Shown piece by piece: positions 1 to 6,386 of a DNA stretch of 9,785 bases (its first letter is position 1; the number at the start of each line of letters is the position of its first letter). This DNA is from Sphingobacteriaceae bacterium. GTDB taxonomy: Bacteria; Bacteroidota; Bacteroidia; B-17B0; Aurantibacillaceae. A program made the position numbers and the translations under genes. The notes under the pieces were generated by a model. It did no database searches, was not told the origin of the DNA, and worked only from the letters and a program-made list of their open reading frames with translations. Where the stretch lies: NCBI GenBank assembly GCA_025360355.1, contig JANYCL010000340.1, positions 1 to 9,785 of the forward strand, given 5' to 3'.

Positions 1-1
1 T

Positions 2-2215
2 TATAAGAAAGGATCAAAAGAGAATATTCAAATAAATAAAGATAATCCCGAAGTAAACATCGGAACAATAAACTTAGCAAGCGCACGCACAACTTTGCAG
101 GAAGTAACTGTTGTTACAAAAACAGAAATCATTGAAAACAAAATTGATAAAATAGTTTATAATGTTGAGAACGATATTACTTCTCAAGGCGGTGCAGCAA
201 TTGATGTGTTAAGAAAAGTTCCTCAAGTTACAGTTGATCTCGACGGTACAGTGGAACTTCAGGGCAATTCCAATATTCGTTTTTTAATAAATGGAAAACC
301 ATCCACAATGTTTGGTAATAGTTTGGCTGATGCATTAGCTTCCATTCCTGCAAGTCAGATAAAAAGTATTGAAGCAATTACTAGCCCGGGAGCAAAGTAT
401 GATGCACAAGGAACCGGAGGAATAATTAATATCATTCTGAAAGAAAATAAAGTGCAGGGTATAAATGGCAATGTTAGTCTGAATGCAGGAACTCGTTTTG
501 AAACAGGTTCAGTAAATGTAAATTTCCGGAAAAATAATTTTGGTGTAAATGTTTTTGCTAGTGGTAACGCTCAATTAAGTTCACACACTCCTAATTCACA
601 AAAAAGGACTTCAATTGATGCAGCGGGTAATAGTACCGGACAATTATTGCAGGATGGTTATACTGATTTTGAAAGAAATGGTTTTAGAGCCGGAGCAGGA
701 TTCGATTGGAATATCAATAAAAAAAATACTCTCAACGGTTCTGTTTCATTTAATCAGTTTGCTAATAAAAATAAAAGTGTTATCAATCAGGAACAGATCA
801 CAATGGATAGTATTGGAACTGTTATACAGGATATGTCGAGTTCCCGCCGATCAGATAATAATGGTTCAACGCAATCTGTCGACTGGAGTTTGAATTATAA
901 AAAAAGTTTTAAGAAAGAAGGACAGGAATTGGATCTGAGTTATTCTTCGAGTTTTGGAACACCTCACAGTAATTATATACAAACACAAACGAACAGCGGA
1001 AGTAATTATCCGTACGCCGGATTATCCGGAAGCAATCCCGGTACTGATAATGAAACAAATGTTTCGCTTGATTATGCTCATCCTGTCAACGATCATTTTC
1101 TTATTGAAACAGGAGCGAAGGCAGTGATGCAACAGATACAGGCAAATTCGGATGTAAGTATTTTAAATACATCAACACAACTTTATGAGAGAGATCCACT
1201 GCAATCTTATCATTTAAATTATGATATGAATGTGTTTGCTGGTTATTTATCTTCAACGTTTAAAATATTAAAATGGCTTGATGTAAGATTAGGCGCGAGA
1301 GCTGAGCATACGGATGTGAAAATAGATTTTGCTGGAGTAAAAATTCCATCTTATGATATTGTTGTGCCATCAGTTATCTTATCACATAAATTTAAAAATG
1401 ATCAGTTTATAAAATTTGCATATTCGCGCCGAATTGAAAGAGCAGACTATGGTGATGTGAATCCATTTATGAATCTCAGTGACCCAAGAAATATTACAAC
1501 AGGAAATCCGGCGTTGAAACCGGAAATTGGCGACAATATGGAATTAGGTTATAGTAAAAATTTTAAAGAAGGCGGTAACATTTATATTGGAGTAGTGGAA
1601 AGGATCAATAGTCAGGATCACAAACGGATCACAACTTTTTATCCAACCTATACCATAAATGATTCGGTGTATGCAAATGTTTCATTAACACAAGTTCAGA
1701 ATATTGGTAAGGAATATAATTCCGGAGGAATTATCAATGGCTCGATCCCAATTACAGATAGATTAACTATCAGAGGAAATTTCATGGCCACGAACAGATA
1801 TATAGTAAGTACTATTTATGTCGGGAATATTTCAATGGGAATACGTTACCGTGGTAACCTGAATCTTACTTATCAATTTCCAAAGAACCTGATAGTTGAA
1901 GTATTTGGAAATTATAATTCAGCTGCTAAAAATATTCAAGGTACGAATCCGCAAAACTTTACTTACAATTTTGCTTTGAGAAAGCAATTCTTTCACAAAA
2001 AAGCAAGTCTTGGTTTAACAGCAACAAATCCATTTAATCAATATATCAGACAAGAAACTACTGTTGTAACAGGAAATTATACTTCAACTACTCTTAAACA
2101 AACTCCATACAGATCTTTTGGAATAAGTTTCACTTACAAATTCGGTAAAATGGAATTTAAAAAATCGAAAGAAGAACAAAATGAATTTTTGAACGGCCCG
2201 CCAACTTCAAACTAA
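2..2215 (+). CDS. TonB-dependent receptor, outer membrane beta-barrel family, 5' end missing
   Basis: The reading frame is open from the first bases to a TAA at 2213-2215, giving 737 visible residues. The true start and signal peptide lie left of the window; the TTG at 95 is an ordinary internal leucine (TTLQEVTVV). The first visible residues are the end of a probable carboxypeptidase-like regulatory domain. Next comes a plug domain with LQEVTVV, VLRKVPQVTVDLDGTV, IRFLINGKPS and SPGAKYDAQGTGGIINIILK, followed by a long barrel rich in alternating aromatic and polar strands. The charged tail after the last strand (KFGKMEFKKSKEEQ) is usual in this Bacteroidota family (outer membrane beta-barrel group, not the SusC type). 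Such proteins sit in the outer membrane and are thought to take up a ligand using TonB energy. The ligand is unknown and there is no SusD-like partner in view. The gene converges on the porin gene and overlaps its last four bases. Confidence 0.9.
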   Translation, partial: YKKGSKENIQINKDNPEVNIGTINLASARTTLQEVTVVTKTEIIENKIDKIVYNVENDITSQGGAAIDVLRKVPQVTVDLDGTVELQGNSNIRFLINGKPSTMFGNSLADALASIPASQIKSIEAITSPGAKYDAQGTGGIINIILKENKVQGINGNVSLNAGTRFETGSVNVNFRKNNFGVNVFASGNAQLSSHTPNSQKRTSIDAAGNSTGQLLQDGYTDFERNGFRAGAGFDWNINKKNTLNGSVSFNQFANKNKSVINQEQITMDSIGTVIQDMSSSRRSDNNGSTQSVDWSLNYKKSFKKEGQELDLSYSSSFGTPHSNYIQTQTNSGSNYPYAGLSGSNPGTDNETNVSLDYAHPVNDHFLIETGAKAVMQQIQANSDVSILNTSTQLYERDPLQSYHLNYDMNVFAGYLSSTFKILKWLDVRLGARAEHTDVKIDFAGVKIPSYDIVVPSVILSHKFKNDQFIKFAYSRRIERADYGDVNPFMNLSDPRNITTGNPALKPEIGDNMELGYSKNFKEGGNIYIGVVERINSQDHKRITTFYPTYTINDSVYANVSLTQVQNIGKEYNSGGIINGSIPITDRLTIRGNFMATNRYIVSTIYVGNISMGIRYRGNLNLTYQFPKNLIVEVFGNYNSAAKNIQGTNPQNFTYNFALRKQFFHKKASLGLTATNPFNQYIRQETTVVTGNYTSTTLKQTPYRSFGISFTYKFGKMEFKKSKEEQNEFLNGPPTSN

Positions 2216-3513
2216 AAAGCAATGTGTACTCTTATTGAATAAACGTACACGGAGCCTCTGTCACGGTTGTAAGCAGGATTAAGAACATATTGAAAATCGG
2301 GGGCAATAGATAAATATAATTTAGGAATTGCGAAATTGTAATAGGCTTCAGTAATAAATTCAGGACTATAATTTAAATTTCCATCACCAATAATAAAACC
2401 GTAACCACCTTTTTTAAGATAGGCTTGGTGGTAAATGCTAATTCCATTCACAACGGCGCCTAATCCAAAACAATCATTTTCGCGTTTCCATTTTTTTCCG
2501 TTGAATGATAAACCAATTTGAGCTGATTGATCTATTTCTGTAAAAGCCCAGGTTTCGTTTTTTCCATCGTTCCAACTAGCGCGCGCAAATAATCCGATCC
2601 AATCGGCTAATTCCTGTTCAATGTTTATTCCAAAACCACTTTTTGTTCTGCCGTATTTTCTGCTTAAACTAATATCTGTCGTATCCGGATTTAAAACGGC
2701 TAATGTATAAGAACCCATTGGCGCTTTATTTATAAATCCTAATAATTTTATATTTCCTTTTCTTTTTCCAAATGAATAATTGAATTGTATTTCTCCTGTA
2801 GATGCTAAAGCTTTACTAACATCGCCATCCAGTTTTGGTCCGTTCGCATAAGTTGGTTCTAAATTAAAACTTGCTCTTGCTTTAATATGCGGTGAAGTAT
2901 ATTCAAGCATTGTTCCCCATGTATAGCCTCGGGTATTGGCGGGGTAATCCCAAGCACCGTTACTCATTAACGACCAATTCATAAATTGTGAGCGGGGGTC
3001 GTGACTATACTGATTGCAATCTATAAAATCAGCAACGCTGTATTTACCTGCGATCCATCGGATCTGTTTTTCAAAAGTTTTTTCTTTAATTTGGTTGGGT
3101 CCTTCTTCCCCAATTTCAAATTTTCTAGAGAGAGCAAATATTTGCTGGTAATAAGCTCTTGCTAAATAAATAGCCGGAGCAGGAGAACCAATGCGGAATG
3201 TTTCACCATTACTAAAGCCTGCAATTCCGCGGGCTTGTGAAAAACCACTTCCACCGGCTAATTCCGGATTAAAATAAAATGAAGCGCCTTTCCATAAACG
3301 TAAGCCTAAAAAAGCTGTAGATGTTAACGATGTTTGTGTTTCTTCTTCAGGATGCAAACTATTGAAACCTGTATAAGGCGCCGAAAATTCAGGATGATAT
3401 TGCGTAATTACAGTTTGCTGAAAATGAAAATTAAAACGCGGTAATTTTGTAGTGTCATTCTGTGAATGCAAAAACAAAGTTAGGGTATTAAATATAATGA
3501 AGAGCCTTTTCAA
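2212..3513 (-). CDS. OprB-like carbohydrate porin
   Basis: This 433-residue protein is a probable outer-membrane porin of the carbohydrate-selective OprB family. Residues 1-18 (MKRLFIIFNTLTLFLHSQ) form a signal peptide. Family hallmarks are the SPAPAIYLARAYYQQIF segment near 110-125 and the block at about 162-200 containing YSHDPRSQFMNWSLM and GAWDYPANTRGYTWG. The chain ends in aromatic-rich strands and a terminal phenylalanine, the usual barrel-assembly signal. The start is a TTG (3511-3513). It is chosen because it gives a normal signal peptide at once and no in-frame ATG lies between it and the preceding gene. The gene begins 29 bases after the unknown 189-residue gene, so the two are probably co-transcribed. 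Its stop overlaps the end of the convergent receptor gene. Sugar passage is inferred from the family; specificity is unknown. Confidence 0.85.
   Translation of the reverse strand: MKRLFIIFNTLTLFLHSQNDTTKLPRFNFHFQQTVITQYHPEFSAPYTGFNSLHPEEETQTSLTSTAFLGLRLWKGASFYFNPELAGGSGFSQARGIAGFSNGETFRIGSPAPAIYLARAYYQQIFALSRKFEIGEEGPNQIKEKTFEKQIRWIAGKYSVADFIDCNQYSHDPRSQFMNWSLMSNGAWDYPANTRGYTWGTMLEYTSPHIKARASFNLEPTYANGPKLDGDVSKALASTGEIQFNYSFGKRKGNIKLLGFINKAPMGSYTLAVLNPDTTDISLSRKYGRTKSGFGINIEQELADWIGLFARASWNDGKNETWAFTEIDQSAQIGLSFNGKKWKRENDCFGLGAVVNGISIYHQAYLKKGGYGFIIGDGNLNYSPEFITEAYYNFAIPKLYLSIAPDFQYVLNPAYNRDRGSVYVYSIRVHIAF
2224..2250 (-). terminator. Hairpin in the porin 3' end, weak terminator candidate
   Basis: GTGTAC (2224-2229) and GTACAC (2245-2250) are perfect inverted copies. 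Inside them TTAT and ATAA can add four more pairs after a two-by-two internal loop, leaving a three-base loop. On the minus strand the hairpin is followed after five bases by a run of five T (plus-strand A at 2214-2218) leading into the TAG stop. Termination there would clip the porin stop codon, which argues against a classical terminator on that strand. On the plus strand the hairpin starts nine bases after the receptor stop but has no T-run, so it could at most mark or protect the receptor mRNA end. The bases also encode conserved-looking barrel residues, so chance is possible. Confidence 0.25.
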
Positions 3514-3521
3514 TTTGGCAT

Positions 3522-3529
3522 CAAATATA
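3522..3529 (-). promoter_or_regulatory. TAnnTTTG -7-like match before the porin
   Basis: The minus strand reads TATATTTG here, a full match to the Bacteroidota -7 consensus TAnnTTTG, nine bases before the porin TTG. A start point about seven bases on would give an almost leaderless mRNA. No TTG of a -33 element is present at the usual distance, and the previous gene ends just 13 bases upstream. This is either a weak internal promoter or a chance match in AT-rich DNA. Confidence 0.2.
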
Positions 3530-3542
3530 ATGCTTATTCTGA

Positions 3543-4112
3543 TTAAGCTAAGCGTTTCCCTATTACTTTAAGTAAATTCCCGAATACTTGTCCGGGAGAG
3601 AATTTTCGCCAGTGAAAATCGTTTAATTCGCCGCCTGAGATAAAATACGAATCTACATTGGCGCGTTTAAATTCTTTTAGAACATGTTCTCTGAAATTCA
3701 GACAAGCGATCCAGCCATCATCTCCAATATCATCAAACCATTCTTCATAGTAAGAATCATCAGACTCATGAAAATTCAAAACATTTTCGCCGACTAAAAT
3801 AAATTTGTTGATGCCCATATAGATCAATTCGTCAATAATATCGCGTTTCAATAACATGATATCATTATTGATAGCGTCATTCCATTCTCCGATCAATTCA
3901 ATAATGGCAAATTTCTCTTCATAATCGGTAAACAATACTTTTATGTAAAGGGTTTCACTACCAATATCGTCCCACTGCGGGTGGATATAATAGTTATAAA
4001 TAGTGTTTGAATATTGCAGTTCGCTATAATCGCGGCCATAAAAGGGCGAGTTCTCGTCTTCCGACGCGATATAGAGGTGTCTCCAGTTATAAAACGGCTC
4101 TATCGTGTGCAT
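3543..4112 (-). CDS. Conserved hypothetical protein, acidic, cytoplasmic
   Basis: This 189-residue protein matches no functional family I can name; similar proteins of unknown function are, from memory, found in other Bacteroidota. It has no signal peptide or membrane segment and is rich in Asp, Glu, Tyr and Trp. Notable stretches are EPFYNWRHLYIASEDENSPFYG at the start, AIIELIGEWNDAINNDIMLLKR in the middle, INKFILVGENVLNFHESDDSYYEEWFDD, DDGWIACLNFREHVL and FISGGELNDFHWR. Regular alternation of beta-strand (FAIIELIGEW, KFILVGENVL, SYFISGGEL) and helical stretches suggests a compact alpha/beta fold. The ATG at 4110-4112 is the first usable start; an ATG six bases further upstream is out of frame and closes at once. 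The gene is 29 bases ahead of the porin and divergent from wzm. Function cannot be assigned. Confidence 0.8.
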   Translation of the reverse strand: MHTIEPFYNWRHLYIASEDENSPFYGRDYSELQYSNTIYNYYIHPQWDDIGSETLYIKVLFTDYEEKFAIIELIGEWNDAINNDIMLLKRDIIDELIYMGINKFILVGENVLNFHESDDSYYEEWFDDIGDDGWIACLNFREHVLKEFKRANVDSYFISGGELNDFHWRKFSPGQVFGNLLKVIGKRLA

Positions 4113-4132
4113 TTCATTGTAAATTTAGGGAT

Positions 4133-4223
4133 AAATAGAATAATTCCCATTTGTAAATATCAAGGTTTTGAGCCTCGGATTGTTTAATATTTAATGGATT
4201 TGGTATAGGGAATTTTTGTATTT
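4133..4223. repeat. Imperfect inverted repeat flanking the intergenic centre
   Basis: The left arm 4133-4148 (AAATAGAATAATTCCC) and the right arm 4208-4223 (GGGAATTTTTGTATTT) are inverted copies matching at 14 of 16 positions, with the inner seven bases perfect. They enclose 59 bases between the two divergent genes, and the right arm overlaps the promoter-like region of wzm. It could be a two-site operator or an invertible segment, but the AT-rich context makes a chance origin quite possible. Confidence 0.3.
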
Positions 4224-4244
4224 TACCTCTATATTTGTATTTTA
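4215..4244 (+). repeat. 11-bp direct repeat, 19-bp period, before wzm
   Basis: TTTGTATTTTA occurs at 4215-4225 and again at 4234-4244, offset by 19 bases. The second copy overlaps the TATATTTG promoter-like element. If the first TTTG acts as a -33 element, then TATTTTAT (4238-4245) stands 19 bases after it as a poor -7 element. The repeat could equally be two half-sites for a regulator on the same face of nearly two helical turns. Confidence 0.35.
4230..4237 (+). promoter_or_regulatory. wzm: Putative -7 promoter element of the polysaccharide operon
   Basis: TATATTTG is a perfect match to the Bacteroidota sigma factor -7 consensus TAnnTTTG. It lies in the only sizeable gap upstream of the export operon. 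Transcription would begin around 4243-4246. No good TTG -33 element is found 17-23 bases upstream: the nearest, TTTG at 4199-4202, is 27 bases away. The call therefore rests on one box plus position. Confidence 0.4.
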
Positions 4245-4263
4245 TGGCAAATTTTGCCCTAAA
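4241..4263. promoter_or_regulatory. 23-bp near-perfect palindrome, possible operator or leader hairpin
   Basis: The arms TTTAtGGCAAA (4241-4251) and TTTGCCcTAAA (4253-4263) are mirror complements around a central T at 4252, with ten of eleven pairs matching. The inner GGCAAA/TTTGCC is perfect. The palindrome begins four bases after the TATATTTG element, so it would cover the transcription start. It could be the binding site of a dimeric regulator. In the mRNA it could form a hairpin just ahead of the wzm start. No T-run follows, so it is not a terminator. No known regulator motif is recognised. Confidence 0.4.
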
Positions 4264-4285
4264 CCCGATAAAGCAAAATTTTTGA
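4244..4285 (+). CDS. Possible 13-residue leader ORF overlapping the wzm start
   Basis: ATG at 4244 opens a 13-codon frame (MANFALNPIKQNF) closed by TGA at 4283-4285. That TGA overlaps the proposed wzm TTG start as TTGA, the geometry of a translationally coupled leader peptide. The ATG lies about where transcription should begin, so it would be nearly leaderless. Alternatively, one extra T in the run at 4279-4283 would fuse this frame to wzm and supply an ATG start. It may also simply be random. Confidence 0.2.
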   Translation: MANFALNPIKQNF

Positions 4286-5115
4286 GCGACACCAAAATAA
4301 TAATAGACGCAAATTCATCTTCCTTTTTTTCTTTAAAGGAAATTGTCCGCTACAAAAATTTATTAAATAATTTAGCACGCCGCGATTTTTTAGTTCGTTA
4401 TAAGCAAGCTTTTGCCGGTATCATGTGGGCCCTTATCAAGCCGCTTATTAATATTTTAGTATTTGGTTACATCTCCGTTAAAATAAACGGTAGTGCTGAT
4501 GCCGCAACTAATTTTGTTTATGTTGCTTCAGCAATACTTTTATGGCAATTGTTTTCGAGCGTGTTCAATGATGTGAGTAATTCAATTGTCGGGAATTCTA
4601 ATTTATTCTCAAAAGTTTTCTTTCCCAAAATAATTATTCCACTCAGTACTATTTTAGTTTGTCTGGTCGACTTTTTTATTTCGCTTATAATTTTGATCGT
4701 ATTGTTTATTATCAGCGGTCAAAGCATTCACTGGCAGATCGTATTAGCACCTTTGTTTATTTTGCTGACTATTTTAAATGGTTTCGGAATTGGTTTATAT
4801 TTCGCTACGATAAATGTAAAATACCGCGATGTGAAATTTATTGTCCCGGTAATGGTGCAATTCGGCATGTATGTTTCCCCGGTAATTTTTTCTACCAATT
4901 ATTATTTAGAGCGTTTACCACAATGGGCGCACTGGATCTTCTGTTTAAATCCAATGGTGGGTGCAATTGATGGATTTAAATATTGTTTATTCGGTGGTGA
5001 TGCCATTTACAACAGTTCTTATTTCATTGTTTCGCTTTGCGTATCGTTTTTGTTTCTAATAATTGGAATAAAATATTTTTATAAGTTCGAACGCACATTT
5101 GTCGACCATATCTAA
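4282..5115 (+). CDS. wzm: ABC-2 polysaccharide exporter permease
   Basis: This is the membrane subunit of a Wzm/Wzt exporter, which moves a lipid-linked polysaccharide across the inner membrane using the ATPase encoded next. Counting from the TTG at 4282 it has 277 residues, a normal family length. The amphipathic start includes LLNNLARRDFLVRYKQAFAG (27-46), the classic entry helix. Hydrophobic segments lie near 47-66, 78-95, 117-145, 153-176, 187-205 and 250-270, and the conserved NVKYRDV is at 178-184. The frame is open further upstream to a TTG at 4216, but that would place the promoter-like box and palindrome inside the coding region. Family members usually begin shortly before the IIIDANSSSFFSLKEI region, so 4282 is preferred; an ATG at 4244 would need a frameshift. 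The stop and the next start share one base (TAATG), indicating coupled translation. Confidence 0.85.
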   Translation: MSDTKIIIDANSSSFFSLKEIVRYKNLLNNLARRDFLVRYKQAFAGIMWALIKPLINILVFGYISVKINGSADAATNFVYVASAILLWQLFSSVFNDVSNSIVGNSNLFSKVFFPKIIIPLSTILVCLVDFFISLIILIVLFIISGQSIHWQIVLAPLFILLTILNGFGIGLYFATINVKYRDVKFIVPVMVQFGMYVSPVIFSTNYYLERLPQWAHWIFCLNPMVGAIDGFKYCLFGGDAIYNSSYFIVSLCVSFLFLIIGIKYFYKFERTFVDHI

Positions 5116-6386
5116 TGAGTAATAACACCGTCATAAAAGTTGAAGGCTTAAGTAAAAAATATTTGCTTAATACTAATTTGCAAGAGCGGAGCGATACACT
5201 TTATGGGAATGTGATCAATAATATTAAAAGTTTAAAAAATATTGGAAGTAAAAAACAAACTGAAGAGTTCTGGGCTTTAAATGATGTATCGTTTGATGTT
5301 CAGCGTGGCGATAGACTTGGTATTATTGGAAGGAACGGAGCAGGGAAATCTACCTTACTAAAAATTCTATCCCAAATAACACCACCAACTAAAGGCAGAA
5401 TTGAAATTAACGGACGTATTGCTTCCTTGTTAGAAGTAGGAACCGGTTTTCATGGTGATCTATCCGGCAGAGAAAATATATACCTCAATGGTTCTATTTT
5501 GGGAATGAGCAAACATGAGATCGATAAAAAATTTGATGAGATCGTTGATTTCGCTGAGATAGAACAATTTTTAGATACTCCCGTTAAACGTTACAGCAGC
5601 GGAATGTATGTCCGTCTCGCATTTGGAGTTGCAGCGCATTTAGCCCCCGATATTTTAATTGTTGATGAAGTTTTAGCAGTAGGCGATTCAACTTTTCAGA
5701 AAAAGTGCCTGGGTAAAATGGAACAAGTAAGTGAAACAGAAGGCCGCACTATTTTATTTGTATCTCACAACATTGAAACCGTTTTACGTTTATGTAATAA
5801 AGGTTTATTGTTAGAAAAAGGACAATTAAAAACGGCAGGCTCTATTAATGAAGTTACGAGAGCTTACCTTGATACTAAATCCGGCGTTTCATCATTTAAA
5901 AGTTGGGAAAAGGATGAGCGTCCTGGTAACGACATTACCAAATTAATAAATGTAAAAATTCACACTGAAAAAAATGAAGTGAATGAAGAATACGATGTTA
6001 CTAAACCAATTGGTGTAACAATGGAATACGAAGTTTTGAAAGATGGGGAAGTATTTACCCACAGCTATAATTTTTACAATGAGAACGGGATAAATATTTT
6101 TAACACACACGATACGGTTTCTGAACTTAGAACTAAACCAAGAAAAAAAGGAGTGTACACAACTACGATGTGGATCCCTGGAAATTTATTGGCTGAAGGA
6201 GTTGTATTGGTGAATGTGGCTGCTATTAAAATTGAACCATTTACAATTTTGATGCACGAAAAAGAATGTGTGTCGTTTACTGTTATGGATTACATGCGTG
6301 GAGATTCAGCAAGGGGAAATTATATTTTAGGTTTTCCGGGCGCGGTAAGACCGTTATGTCAGTGGGATACTAAATACAAAGGATAA
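5115..6386 (+). CDS. wzt: ABC exporter ATPase with C-terminal polysaccharide-recognition domain
   Basis: This 423-residue ATPase powers the Wzm permease. The nucleotide-binding domain has Walker A GRNGAGKST (72-80), signature YSSGM (160-164), Walker B ILIVDE (180-185) and the switch histidine in SHN (218). Residues 17-52 carry the extra stretch usual in Wzt/TagH-type ATPases before FWALNDVSFDV. After about 255 comes a second domain of some 165 residues, predicted mostly beta, ending in FPGAVRPLCQWDT. It matches the Wzt C-terminal domain. In E. coli O8 and O9a that domain binds the modified non-reducing end of the finished O-chain and so couples chain termination to export. Whether this one recognises a methylated end is inference, though three methyltransferase-like genes follow. 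Both ends overlap neighbours by one base (TAATG). Confidence 0.93.
   Translation: MSNNTVIKVEGLSKKYLLNTNLQERSDTLYGNVINNIKSLKNIGSKKQTEEFWALNDVSFDVQRGDRLGIIGRNGAGKSTLLKILSQITPPTKGRIEINGRIASLLEVGTGFHGDLSGRENIYLNGSILGMSKHEIDKKFDEIVDFAEIEQFLDTPVKRYSSGMYVRLAFGVAAHLAPDILIVDEVLAVGDSTFQKKCLGKMEQVSETEGRTILFVSHNIETVLRLCNKGLLLEKGQLKTAGSINEVTRAYLDTKSGVSSFKSWEKDERPGNDITKLINVKIHTEKNEVNEEYDVTKPIGVTMEYEVLKDGEVFTHSYNFYNENGINIFNTHDTVSELRTKPRKKGVYTTTMWIPGNLLAEGVVLVNVAAIKIEPFTILMHEKECVSFTVMDYMRGDSARGNYILGFPGAVRPLCQWDTKYKG

Noticed and set aside
95..97. TTG as the start of the TonB-dependent receptor
   Set aside because: The frame is open to the left edge and the residues before it (NIGTINLASARTTLQEV) fit the family, so the gene is truncated by the window, not begun here.
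615..893. Open frame inside the receptor gene on the plus strand
   Set aside because: It overlaps a well-supported coding region in another frame, has no domain and has no start context.
4216..4218. TTG at 4216 as the wzm start
   Set aside because: It adds 22 residues without family likeness and would put the promoter-like box and palindrome inside the gene.
4659..4970. Open frame inside wzm
   Set aside because: Frame shadow of the permease; the composition looks like shifted membrane segments.
5163..5270. Apparent insertion in Wzt between the first strand and FWALNDVSF
   Set aside because: An extra stretch at this place is normal for Wzt/TagH-type ATPases, so it is not a novel domain.
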